Notes: generated by a model not told the origin, from the sequence alone. Counted from the first letter of the stretch, positions 7,671 to 15,201 are shown. The stretch is 15,230 nt of DNA from S010-25 sp964466455 (GCA_964466455.1 CAYXNL010000053.1:1-15230), one strand, 5' to 3'. Translations and numbers: made by a program.

Positions 7671-8638
7671 TTTGTTTTCATCCTGCGCCGTGCTCTGTTG
7701 CCAGCAGCGCGGATTCCCAGACCATGCTGTAGCTGGGTCAGTGTGTCATCAGCGGTAGAAATGGATAACAGGAAAATCCGGTGTTGTCGGCAAAAATGTT
7801 GCAATGTATCGTAGCGTTGCTCCGCTTTTTCATGGTAGCGTTGTTGAGTCGTTTTGCTGAAAGCGTTTATCTGCACCACGGTTTGACCACTGCTTACCCG
7901 ATAGCTGCCTACATGCGGCAGTTGCGTTTCTATCGGGTCACTGATCTGGATCAGTACCACATCACTATGGCGGGCGATATTCGCCAGATGAGACCAGGCG
8001 GATGGATCCATTTCACGAAAATCACTTAACAAAAAAACCAGACTACCAGGATGAGCTACTTTGCGTAGGCGCGAGACAGCGACAGTCATATTACGTGGCT
8101 GATGTTGTAAGTCTGGGGTTTGCCCCCGCTCCCATGCAGGGTGTTTGCAGCATTGTCCGATAAAATCCAGCACAGCCGCCTTGCCGCGTCTGGGGCGCAG
8201 TTCACTATGTTGCTCGGTAGAAAAAATCAGTCCGCCCAGGCGGTCATTATTCGAGGTAACACTCCAGCCGATGAGAGCAGCAATACGTGCTGCCACCACG
8301 GCTTTATAACTACCACGGGTAGCGAAAAACATGGACGAGTTCAGGTCCAGCCACAACAGCACCGGACGCTCCCGTTCTTCACGAAAAACTTTGGTATGTG
8401 CCGTACCGGTACGCGCCGTTACGCGCCAGTCCATATTGCGGATATCATCCCCTGGCATATACAGACGCGATTCATCGAACTCCATGCCGCGCCCCTTAAA
8501 GGAGGACAGGTAATTTCCCCCCTGTCTGGCGTGGATTTTGCTATTGTTAAGCGGTAGCGTGTTAGCGCCATCACGTAATAGAATCAGCGATTGCGGACTG
8601 ATCCAGGTAATATTTTCTGCGGACGGGTCGAGTATCAT
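7667..8638 (-). CDS. DUF58 (VWA-like) protein of the MoxR operon
   Basis: A soluble 323-residue protein. The DUF58 signature is clear: GRGMEFDESRLYMPGDDIR (49-67), MDWRVTARTG (69-78), and KVFREERERPVLLWLDLNSS (83-102). The last element is the start of a VWA-like fold in which the usual DxSxS metal site reads D98-L-N-S-S, so the first serine is replaced by asparagine. DUF58 genes accompany moxR across bacteria, and their products are thought to be cytoplasmic partners of the ATPase. An AGGAG lies 12 bases before the ATG. The gene begins 26 bases after the moxR stop and overlaps the DUF4381 gene by ATGA. Confidence 0.9.
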   Translation of the reverse strand: MILDPSAENITWISPQSLILLRDGANTLPLNNSKIHARQGGNYLSSFKGRGMEFDESRLYMPGDDIRNMDWRVTARTGTAHTKVFREERERPVLLWLDLNSSMFFATRGSYKAVVAARIAALIGWSVTSNNDRLGGLIFSTEQHSELRPRRGKAAVLDFIGQCCKHPAWERGQTPDLQHQPRNMTVAVSRLRKVAHPGSLVFLLSDFREMDPSAWSHLANIARHSDVVLIQISDPIETQLPHVGSYRVSSGQTVVQINAFSKTTQQRYHEKAEQRYDTLQHFCRQHRIFLLSISTADDTLTQLQHGLGIRAAGNRARRRMKTK

Positions 8639-8664
8639 GAGTACAAATGTCTCCTGGTATCTCG

Positions 8665-9642
8665 CTAGGGTACGGCTATGCGTGCAATCAGTTCCTGAAT
8701 AAAGTGTACCGGGGTAATACCGTCTGCTTCGGCTTCATAACTGAGAATGACACGATGTCGCAATACATCAAAGGCGATGGCCTGAATATCGCCGGGGTCA
8801 ACAAAATCACGACCGGCCAGCCAGGCGTGGGCGCGGGCACAACGGTCGAGTGCAATGGTAGCGCGTGGGCTGGCGCCATAGAGAACCCAGCCTGCCAGGT
8901 CATCACCATAGGTGGCTGGTGCGCGAGTTGCCAGTACCAGTTGCAGTAAATATTCCTGTAAATTATCCGCCATATGCAGGTTCAATACTTCATTGCGTGC
9001 ATCCAGCACACTTTGCTGGGATATCTTCTGAACATTCCCCGGCAGCTCATTTTCTGCTGCGCCGCTATGCAAGGCCTCTTCACGTACCAGTGCAAGAATT
9101 TTACGTTCTGCGTCGGCATTCGGGTAGTCGATGGTAACGTGCATCAGGAAACGGTCAAGCTGAGCCTCGGGTAATGGATAGGTGCCTTCCTGTTCAATAG
9201 GATTCTGCGTAGCCATAACCATAAACAGTCGGGGCAGTGTATAGGTAACTTTACCAACAGTAATCTGCCGTTCTGCCATTGCTTCAAGTAGTGCTGACTG
9301 TACTTTTGCCGGGGCACGGTTAATTTCATCAGCCAGTACCAGATTATGGAATAACGGCCCCTGCTGAAAGACGAAGGAACCATCCTGCGGACGATATACC
9401 TCGGTTCCAGTGAGGTCGGCAGGTAACAGATCGGGGGTGAACTGAATACGGTGAAAATTACTTTCTACCCCGTCACTGAGTACTTTGATGGCTTTTGTTT
9501 TGGCCAGACCGGGCGCGCCTTCCACCAGCAAATGCCCATCGGCAAGCATGGCAATTAACAGACGGTCAACCAGCATCTCCTGACCGATGATATGATTTTG
9601 TACGTGTTGTTTAAGATTGAGTATCGATTCCAGATTAGACAT
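8665..9642 (-). CDS. moxR: MoxR-family AAA+ ATPase
   Basis: A 325-residue AAA+ ATPase, the first gene of the operon. Walker A is GAPGLAKT (42-49), Walker B is LVLADEIN (101-108, Asp105-Glu106), sensor 1 is ATQNP (144-148) and the arginine-finger segment is EAQLDRF (159-165). A lid domain follows (about 200-320, with YGASPRATIALDRCARA). MoxR proteins are chaperone-like ATPases linked to cofactor insertion (methanol dehydrogenase in Paracoccus) and to stress or oxygen tolerance. The substrate here is unknown. Only a weak ribosome binding site (AAAGAAA, about 12 bases upstream) is seen. An FNR-like site lies at 9661-9674, within 35 bases of the start. Confidence 0.93.
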   Translation of the reverse strand: MSNLESILNLKQHVQNHIIGQEMLVDRLLIAMLADGHLLVEGAPGLAKTKAIKVLSDGVESNFHRIQFTPDLLPADLTGTEVYRPQDGSFVFQQGPLFHNLVLADEINRAPAKVQSALLEAMAERQITVGKVTYTLPRLFMVMATQNPIEQEGTYPLPEAQLDRFLMHVTIDYPNADAERKILALVREEALHSGAAENELPGNVQKISQQSVLDARNEVLNLHMADNLQEYLLQLVLATRAPATYGDDLAGWVLYGASPRATIALDRCARAHAWLAGRDFVDPGDIQAIAFDVLRHRVILSYEAEADGITPVHFIQELIARIAVP

Positions 9643-9660
9643 AGGTGTGATTTCTTTACA

Positions 9661-9674
9661 ATGATTAATATCAA
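9661..9674. promoter_or_regulatory. FNR-like site upstream of moxR
   Basis: ATGATTAATATCAA matches the FNR consensus TTGAT-N4-ATCAA at nine of ten defined positions. Its centre is 25 bases from the moxR start codon, too close for class II activation of moxR. It overlaps a weak -10-like TATTAA on the minus strand, so repression is the likelier mode if the site is used. It is AT-rich and could be chance. Confidence 0.33.
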
Positions 9675-9696
9675 TTTGTGCGTTACATACTAACAG

Positions 9697-9812
9697 GATG
9701 GATGAGAAGGATACTTATTGTTCAAGACCATCAGCCGCAGGGATGCGGGTGTTGAGCTTACATGGATGTATCGACAGCGTGTCTTGAACAATAAGTATCC
9801 TTTTTATCCATT
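9697..9812 (+). repeat. Long inverted repeat enclosing two small hairpins
   Basis: The arms 9697-9728 and 9781-9812 pair without interruption in plus-strand RNA: 22 perfect pairs next to the loop, then pairs that include G-U at 9704, 9706 and 9697. The 52-base loop contains two further hairpins with the same GGA-type loop: CCGCA-GGGA-TGCGG (9735-9748) and TACA-TGGA-TGTA (9759-9770). The whole would be a three-way cloverleaf-like structure. On the minus strand the wobble pairs become C-A mismatches. It lies between divergent moxR and the cobalamin riboswitch. No open frame or upstream plus-strand gene explains it, and it looks like one copy of an intergenic repeat family. Confidence 0.72.
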
Positions 9813-9824
9813 TCAGTAATAAGC

Positions 9825-9846
9825 TGTAACTTGATGTTATTACAGT
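9825..9846. promoter_or_regulatory. Small palindrome, possible operator
   Basis: CTGTAA and TTACAG are exact reverse complements separated by 10 bases, in the AT-rich stretch between the long inverted repeat and the riboswitch. A plain TATTAT follows at 9921-9926 without a good -35. The promoter of the B12 unit must lie between about 9813 and 9970, but cannot be fixed by eye. Confidence 0.25.
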
Positions 9847-9969
9847 TAATGATTGTAGATAGGTACAGGGAGTAAAAGTTCATTCCCAAAAGGCAGGGTA
9901 TCCTTTTGTTATTTATCCTGTATTATATCCAAGCTGGAGGGTATCGCATTGATGCCCTTAGCAATAATC

Positions 9970-10190
9970 AACATCAGGTGCTCTGCTGTACGCATTACTG
10001 TGTTATAGCGGAGATAATCGGGAAGCCGGTAAGGCGGACAACTGTTCGTACAAAACCGGCGCTGCCCCCGCAACGGTGATTGGTGAGATTCATAGTTTAG
10101 CCACTGCGAAGTTATACTATCCGCGGGAAGGATATGAATCAGGTATTTTCTAAATACACACCATAAGCCCGGAGACCGGCCTGGTAAACG
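9970..10190 (+). promoter_or_regulatory. Cobalamin (B12) riboswitch aptamer
   Basis: The conserved core is easily read: GGGAAGCCGGT (10020-10030), the B12 box CCGGCGCTGCCCCCGCAAC (10056-10074), the variable arm with GCGGGAAGG (10123-10131), and the 3' part ATAAGCCCGGAGACCGGCCTG (10163-10183), whose CCTG can close on CAGG near 9975. Class: cobalamin riboswitch as found ahead of btuB. Binding of adenosylcobalamin or a related cobalamin in the 5' leader should switch off the receptor gene that follows. Both ends are approximate. Confidence 0.93.
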
Positions 10191-10208
10191 ATAAACAGTA
10201 GTCGCGGA

Positions 10209-10243
10209 GGGCGGCCGACCTGATTATACGATGTCGGCTGCCC
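10209..10243 (+). promoter_or_regulatory. Hairpin over the first start codon, likely riboswitch expression platform
   Basis: GGGCGGCCGAC (10209-10219) pairs over 11 positions, one of them G-U, with GTCGGCTGCCC (10233-10243). The 13-base loop contains the first two bases of the ATG at 10231, and the third base is in the stem. No U-run follows, so it is more likely to control translation than termination. An alternative pairing of GTCG (10201-10204) with CGAC (10216-10219) would break it and could be the other regulatory state. Confidence 0.6.
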
Positions 10244-12342
10244 AGTCGGGATTGTCTGTCATGTCTGCTTTCCCGCGTTACGTCTTACCCGGACCGAAAA
10301 GCAGGCAGACAAAGATTTGTATTCAGCGCATTAGTAAAGTTCCCTGTTATTTTTTTTTAGCACTACTGTTATCGTTGCAGACAGCACTGGTGCGGGCACA
10401 GGGTAATAATGAAAAACTGCATGTGTTAATTAACAGAGGCGTTATCGAGCGGCGTGTTGGGGAAGTTGACAGGGCGCTGACGTCTTCGGCAAATTCAGTT
10501 ATTCGTGTGGACCGTTTTCGTAATAGCCTGACCCGATTGCCGGAGATACTTGAACAGGAAGTGGGTGTACAGACCCGTTCCAGTGGCGGAATCGGTAGTT
10601 TGTCAACGGTTGTGCTGCGTGGTGCCAGTGCCGATCAGGTGATTATCTATCTTGACGGGGTACCGTTAAATAATGCTTCCGGCAGTATGGTGGATGTCAG
10701 CTTGATTCCACCGGGCCTGATTGAACGGATTGATATCTATCGTGGTTCAACCCCGCTGGAACTGGGTGATCCTTCCATTGGTGGGGCAATTAATATTATT
10801 ACCCGACAGTCACTGCAGACGAATAGTGAATCAACGGCAAATATCAGCACCGGTAGCTTCCATACCTATAAAGCAGGGGCATCATCCATGCTGACAAAGG
10901 GACGGGATAGTTTTCTTGTTAGTGGCAGTTATCTGCAAAGTAAAAATAATTTCAGTTTTGTTAATAATAATGGTACACCCTTAAATCCCAATGATGATCG
11001 TGTTGAGGAACGTAATAATGATGGTGTAAAACATCTGGCATTATTAACAAACTGGAAACATAAATTTAGTCAGCAATATGATACGGAAGTGCGTGTTGAT
11101 ATGTTAGACCGACACAAGGAGTTACCCAGCGTGACCAATAGTGCAGATGTGCAAACTTTTATTGATACGTTTCAGGTTAATTTTTTAAGCCAGATAAATG
11201 CACACTCTTTTATGCGGAAGAATCTGGATGCCAACGTAAAACTATTTTCCTCCATAAAAAATGAATTATTTGACGATTCGTTGGCGCAACTTGGTTTTAT
11301 TAATCAGCGCACAAAAAGTATTACCAGAAAAACCGGAGCTGAACTTTTTCTAAAATTCACGCAACATGAATCAATCTGGAAGCTGCTTAATAATATCAGT
11401 ATCGAAAACTATAATAACACCAGTATACTGGCACGTGTTAATGAGAATCGCAGCAACAGAAAACGACTGGAGCTGTCAGCAGAAAACAGCCGTTTTTATG
11501 ATAGCAACAAACTGATTCTTAATCTGGTTTTACGCTACCAGTCGGTACTGGATAATATCGTATCGACAACAGATATTGCGGGTAATCCAGTACCGGGTTT
11601 TGATAAAAATTATCAATTTTTAGATCCACAATTAGGTATGCGCTATCGTTTTAGTCAACATACCTATCTGACTGCTAATATCGGTCAGTACAGTCGGGTT
11701 CCTTCCTTCCTGGAATTATTTGGTGGCGGCGGGTTGCTGCTGAGTAACCCTGATTTAAAACCGGAAACATCGGTAAATACTGATGTTGGTTTTACCTATA
11801 CCTGGTACAAACCTTATCACTGGTTTCACAATGCCGAGCTTTATACCGGGCTATTTTATAACCGTATTCAGAATCTGATTGTGCGTATTTATAATGGTCA
11901 GGGTCTGGGTAAATCAGAGAACGTTTCAAATGCACAAATCAACGGTTTTGAGGGTACGTTAAAACTTCATCCGGCGGCACACAATACGCTTAATTTCAGT
12001 TTAACTTTACTCAATAGCACTAATTTTTCTACTATCACCAGTTTTAAAGGTAAAGCACTGCCGGGCTATTACCAGCAAAGCTTTGGCGTACGCTATGCTC
12101 TGCGAGTGAAACACTGGTTATATCGTATTGATGCAGATATTAAACGTACTATATTTTATGACCGCAGTAATCTGCTTAAAGGAGATAATGTTAATTTAAT
12201 TAACATTGGCCTGCGTTATTATTCTCATAAAGCGAATATTGATCTTATGGCAAATAACTTGCTCAATGAGAATATTCGTTATTTTCGTAATCGTCCTACA
12301 CCAGGTCGTGCATTCTTTATAACTTACAATCATTCATTCTAA
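10231..12342 (+). CDS. btuB: BtuB-like TonB-dependent outer-membrane cobalamin receptor
   Basis: A TonB-dependent receptor directly behind a cobalamin riboswitch, so cobalamin uptake across the outer membrane is the expected role. The reading frame gives 703 residues. The hydrophobic signal core (about 38-54, YFFLALLLSLQTALV) ends in a likely cleavage site after VRA at 56. The plug domain (about 88-193) has LPEILEQEVGVQTRSSGGIG, VVLRGASADQVIIYLDGVPL and GGAINIITR. The 22-strand barrel follows and ends in a terminal Phe (ITYNHSF), the usual outer-membrane assembly signal. No classic TonB box is obvious near the mature N-terminus. It is a little longer than E. coli BtuB (614). The start is uncertain: the ATG at 10231 is in a strong hairpin without a close ribosome binding site, and the ATG at 10261 keeps the signal peptide and may be the true one. 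The gene stops 11 bases before the lipoprotein gene. Confidence 0.88.
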   Translation: MSAAQSGLSVMSAFPRYVLPGPKSRQTKICIQRISKVPCYFFLALLLSLQTALVRAQGNNEKLHVLINRGVIERRVGEVDRALTSSANSVIRVDRFRNSLTRLPEILEQEVGVQTRSSGGIGSLSTVVLRGASADQVIIYLDGVPLNNASGSMVDVSLIPPGLIERIDIYRGSTPLELGDPSIGGAINIITRQSLQTNSESTANISTGSFHTYKAGASSMLTKGRDSFLVSGSYLQSKNNFSFVNNNGTPLNPNDDRVEERNNDGVKHLALLTNWKHKFSQQYDTEVRVDMLDRHKELPSVTNSADVQTFIDTFQVNFLSQINAHSFMRKNLDANVKLFSSIKNELFDDSLAQLGFINQRTKSITRKTGAELFLKFTQHESIWKLLNNISIENYNNTSILARVNENRSNRKRLELSAENSRFYDSNKLILNLVLRYQSVLDNIVSTTDIAGNPVPGFDKNYQFLDPQLGMRYRFSQHTYLTANIGQYSRVPSFLELFGGGGLLLSNPDLKPETSVNTDVGFTYTWYKPYHWFHNAELYTGLFYNRIQNLIVRIYNGQGLGKSENVSNAQINGFEGTLKLHPAAHNTLNFSLTLLNSTNFSTITSFKGKALPGYYQQSFGVRYALRVKHWLYRIDADIKRTIFYDRSNLLKGDNVNLINIGLRYYSHKANIDLMANNLLNENIRYFRNRPTPGRAFFITYNHSF

Positions 12343-12353
12343 AAGGGGAAAAA

Positions 12354-13505
12354 ATGAAAACTATAAAACGGCTATTGTTACCAGTATTTTTATTAATACT
12401 AACGTCATGTTCGCAGCAATCTGCACCGACTGGAACAGCTGATGCAAATGCAGTGGTTGCTACGATGGCAGCAGATTATTCTAGTGGTGCTCATTCGGTT
12501 ATCAGTAAAGATAAAAATGGTGTGCGTATAGCATTAAATAATCTTGTTCCGAGAGGTAGTGATATTACCGTATCTGCTTATGGTAAATATTTTTATATGA
12601 TCGGACGTACCCTGGATGGTAACAATATTACAAAATATTCCAGTAGCGATCCACAAACACCAATCTGGCAGTTTTCTACTAATGATAGTAATAATAGTGC
12701 TGTGGTAAGTAATCCGCATGATATGATTTTTGCCAGTGCAACCAAAGCCTATGTTTTGCGTTATGGCACCAGTAAAGTATGGATTGTTAATCCATCGGCA
12801 ACAACGGCAGCTAATTTTAAAATTGGTGAACTGGACTTATCCGCCTATGGTGGAGCAGATGGTACACCTGATATGGATGGTGGTGTTATCGCAAATGGTA
12901 AACTTTATATAACGTTACAGCGTCTGGATAAGTATGCTGTAACACAGAATGGTTATGTCGCTATTTTTGATGTGAAGACCGATAAGGAAATTGATGCCAA
13001 TATTCCCGGTGATAACTTAAAAGGCATTCCCCTGCAGGTGCGCAATCCAACCAGTATTATTTATGAAGCAAAGACAAACAGTCTTTTTGTGCAGGGATCC
13101 GGCAGTTTCTTTCCTGTGGAATATACTGGAGGTATAGAGCAGATTGATCTTAGTAATTATTCCGGTAATGTAATCGTTGATGACGGTGATGCAACCACAC
13201 ATCCTTATGGCTTAATCACCGGACTTGCTGTTGTTTCACCTGATTTATTATATTTCGTTGGTTATAGCAGCTTTACTGATAATACTCTGTACAGGCTTGA
13301 TTTAAAGACTGCCACGATTAAACCTACTGCTGTCAGTGCTTTATTACACGGACAGATTGCATATATAACGGTCGATAAAAATGGTTTGTTATGGGTGAGT
13401 GATAGCGCTAATGCAACGGTGCGTATTATTGATCCATTAACTGATACGCAAGTTGATGAATTATCAACCAATCTGAATCCGGATAAAATTGTTTTTACTC
13501 AATAG
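12354..13505 (+). CDS. Beta-propeller-like lipoprotein, BtuG-like by context
   Basis: A 383-residue lipoprotein. The signal peptide ends in the lipobox LTSC (16-19), and Ser at +2 after the cysteine favours outer-membrane sorting. The mature part is made of recurring beta-rich units of about 45 residues with a hydrophobic strand then D/G/N turns. Examples are NPHDMIFASATKAYVL (120-135), GGVIANGKLYITLQRLDK (176-193), NPTSIIYEAKTNSLFVQGSG (231-250), LYRLDLKT (312-319) and DKNGLLWVSDSANATVRIID (341-360). This pattern suggests a YncE/quinoprotein-like beta-propeller. A strong AGGGGAA lies just upstream, and the gene begins 11 bases after the receptor gene, behind the same riboswitch. In Bacteroides, BtuG is a seven-bladed propeller surface lipoprotein that binds B12 and caps BtuB. 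The same role here is inferred from location, size and fold, not from recognised homology. Confidence 0.75.
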   Translation: MKTIKRLLLPVFLLILTSCSQQSAPTGTADANAVVATMAADYSSGAHSVISKDKNGVRIALNNLVPRGSDITVSAYGKYFYMIGRTLDGNNITKYSSSDPQTPIWQFSTNDSNNSAVVSNPHDMIFASATKAYVLRYGTSKVWIVNPSATTAANFKIGELDLSAYGGADGTPDMDGGVIANGKLYITLQRLDKYAVTQNGYVAIFDVKTDKEIDANIPGDNLKGIPLQVRNPTSIIYEAKTNSLFVQGSGSFFPVEYTGGIEQIDLSNYSGNVIVDDGDATTHPYGLITGLAVVSPDLLYFVGYSSFTDNTLYRLDLKTATIKPTAVSALLHGQIAYITVDKNGLLWVSDSANATVRIIDPLTDTQVDELSTNLNPDKIVFTQ

Positions 13506-13528
13506 CAATGAATCCGTATTGCTGATTC

Positions 13529-13570
13529 GGTGAACGGGGTTTGATGAACAGAGTTCGATGAATAGATTGT
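13529..13570 (+). repeat. Three imperfect 14-bp tandem units
   Basis: GGTGAACGGGGTTT, GATGAACAGAGTTC and GATGAATAGATTGT follow each other, and neighbouring units agree at about 10 of 14 positions. They lie in the 143-base gap between the lipoprotein and adenosyltransferase genes. No terminator is seen in the gap, so read-through is possible. Confidence 0.4.
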
Positions 13571-13648
13571 GCAGGTTGCTGGATTATCGTATCGGATTTC
13601 ATGTGTCGGACTGGCTTTATGAAAGTGAATAAATTAGTATTCATAATC

Positions 13649-14200
13649 ATGGCAAATCGTTTATCAAAAATCTATACCCGAACCGGCGATGCAGGGGATA
13701 CTGGCATGGCGGATGGTTCGCGTGTGGCCAAAGACGACCGACTGGTACAGGCGATTGGTGATGTGGATGAATTAAACAGTCAGCTCGCATTATTGAAATA
13801 TTATAGTCCGGCTACATTGTCGGAATCTGTCACTATTATTCAGCATGAATTGTTTAATATTGGTGCTGAACTGGCAATGGGCAAGGTGCTGATTCAATCC
13901 CATCATATAGACTGGCTGGAACAGTCACTGGATGAGTTAAATGCAACCTTGCCGCCATTAAAAGAATTTATTCTGCCTGGTGGTGGGCTGGCGGCATCAC
14001 ATTGTCATGTTGCCAGAGCAGTATGCCGGCGGGTTGAACGCTCACTGGTGGCGTTGAACCGTGAGCAGACACTGAATCCATCGCTGCTGGCGTATGTTAA
14101 CCGTCTGTCTGATTTTTTATTTGTGCTGGCGCGCGCTATCAGCAGGCAAGTTGGTGAGCCGGAGGTTTACTGGCAGTCAGAAAAACTACGAAATCGTTGA
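13649..14200 (+). CDS. PduO-type corrinoid (cob(I)alamin) adenosyltransferase
   Basis: This enzyme transfers the adenosyl group of ATP to cob(I)alamin to make adenosylcobalamin in the cytoplasm. The 183-residue product from this ATG carries all the PduO/MMAB family blocks: the ATP-binding N-terminus YTRTGDAGDTG (9-19), DVDELNS (38-44), LPPLKEFILPGG (101-112), ARAVCRRVERSLVAL (122-136) and YVNRLSDFLFVLARAISR (149-166). In the first block the usual G-T-T reads G-D-T, a tolerated position in the family. The frame is open upstream, with possible ATGs at 13601 and 13619. The family N-terminus (xxRLxKIYTRTGD) favours 13649, but no clear ribosome binding site marks any of them. Its position after the riboswitch, receptor and lipoprotein genes fits a B12 uptake-and-activation unit. 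Confidence 0.9.
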   Translation: MANRLSKIYTRTGDAGDTGMADGSRVAKDDRLVQAIGDVDELNSQLALLKYYSPATLSESVTIIQHELFNIGAELAMGKVLIQSHHIDWLEQSLDELNATLPPLKEFILPGGGLAASHCHVARAVCRRVERSLVALNREQTLNPSLLAYVNRLSDFLFVLARAISRQVGEPEVYWQSEKLRNR

Positions 14201-14205
14201 ATTTT

Positions 14206-14247
14206 TTTCGGGTTATTTCTCACCGCTTGCTGCGAGTCGTTTATTTG
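14206..14247. repeat. Degraded palindromic repeat (copy 2)
   Basis: This stretch aligns with 1962-2004, with a two-base gap. Shared blocks are TTTCGGGTTA, TTGCTGCG and TTTATTT. The centre CGC-TTGCT-GCG is a short hairpin. It fills the 54-base gap between the adenosyltransferase and ROK kinase genes and could weakly separate their transcripts. Confidence 0.38.
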
Positions 14248-14254
14248 AAATAGT

Positions 14255-15169
14255 ATGATAAAAATTGGCATAGATTTAGGTGGCACAAAAATTGAAGGTA
14301 TCGCTTTAAGCCATACTGGAGAGGAACTGTTTTGTCATCGTATTGCTACCCCTCGGGGTAACTATATTGCGATTTTACAGACCATTACCGAGCTGGTTGA
14401 TCTTATTGAAAAGACAACAGGTGAAACTGGAACCGTAGGCATCTGTACTCCTGGTTCCCTGTCACCGGCAAACGGTTTAATGCGTAATTCCAATTCGATA
14501 TGTATGAATGGTAAAGCGGTATTCGCTGATTTACAGGAAATATTAAAGCGGGAAATACGCATCGCGAATGATGCAAACTGCTTTGCGCTGTCTGAGGCAA
14601 CGGATGGTGCGGCAAGACATGCTGGCGTTGTATTTGGCGTAATTATTGGTACCGGTACCGGTGCGGGTATTGTTATCAATAAAAATATTCTCTCTGGCGC
14701 TAATGCGATTGCCGGTGAATGGGGGCACAACCCTCTGCCCTGGCCGCAGGCAGAAGAATTACCCGGTGGAAAATGTTACTGTGGGAAGCGTGGGTGTATT
14801 GAAACATGGTTATCCGGGCCGGGGATGACACGTGACCATGCCTGGCATAATCACACCTTCAGTAATTCCGAAACACTGGTGATGCAGGCATCGACCGGAG
14901 ATAAAACAGCAGAACTGACCCTGCAACGTTACGAAAACCGGATGGCAAGAAGTCTTGCACAGGTGATTAATATTCTGGATCCAGATGCCATTGTGCTGGG
15001 TGGAGGCATGGGTAATATTCAGCGATTATATAAAAATGTACCACAACTATGGGAAGATTATATTTTTTCTGATAGTGTTACTACACGATTACTGGCGCCT
15101 GCGTATGGTGATTCATCAGGTGTGCGTGGGGCGGCGTGGTTGTGGAACAACAAGTATCCGTTTCAGTAA
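14255..15169 (+). CDS. ROK-family sugar kinase (fructokinase/Mak or N-acetylhexosamine kinase type)
   Basis: A 304-residue cytoplasmic ATP-dependent sugar kinase. The N-terminal phosphate-binding loop is GIDLGGTKIEG (5-15). The catalytic aspartate is Asp106 in ANDANCF, the second ATP loop is GTGTGAGI (132-139), and the ROK zinc site is His158 in GEWGHNPLPW with Cys174, Cys176 and Cys181 in CYCGKRGCIETW. LDPDAIVLGGGMGN (241-254) is the usual C-terminal block. The zinc-site wording matches E. coli Mak (manno/fructokinase) and NagK best. The substrate cannot be fixed from sequence. It lies 54 bases after the adenosyltransferase gene on the same strand. A metabolic link to B12 is not evident, so it may only share the neighbourhood. 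No strong ribosome binding site precedes the ATG. Confidence 0.9.
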   Translation: MIKIGIDLGGTKIEGIALSHTGEELFCHRIATPRGNYIAILQTITELVDLIEKTTGETGTVGICTPGSLSPANGLMRNSNSICMNGKAVFADLQEILKREIRIANDANCFALSEATDGAARHAGVVFGVIIGTGTGAGIVINKNILSGANAIAGEWGHNPLPWPQAEELPGGKCYCGKRGCIETWLSGPGMTRDHAWHNHTFSNSETLVMQASTGDKTAELTLQRYENRMARSLAQVINILDPDAIVLGGGMGNIQRLYKNVPQLWEDYIFSDSVTTRLLAPAYGDSSGVRGAAWLWNNKYPFQ

Positions 15170-15201
15170 TATTATGAATATAACCATTCGGGGCAGGAGC
15201 T

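Noticed and set aside
8120..8557. Forward frame of 145 codons opposite the DUF58 gene
   Set aside because: The DUF58 motifs are on the opposite strand in the right operon position. The forward frame is a shadow of GC-biased codons.
9697..9812. The long inverted repeat as a terminator or as ends of an insertion sequence
   Set aside because: No plus-strand gene lies upstream to terminate, no U-run follows the stem, and the 52-base interior has no room for a transposase.
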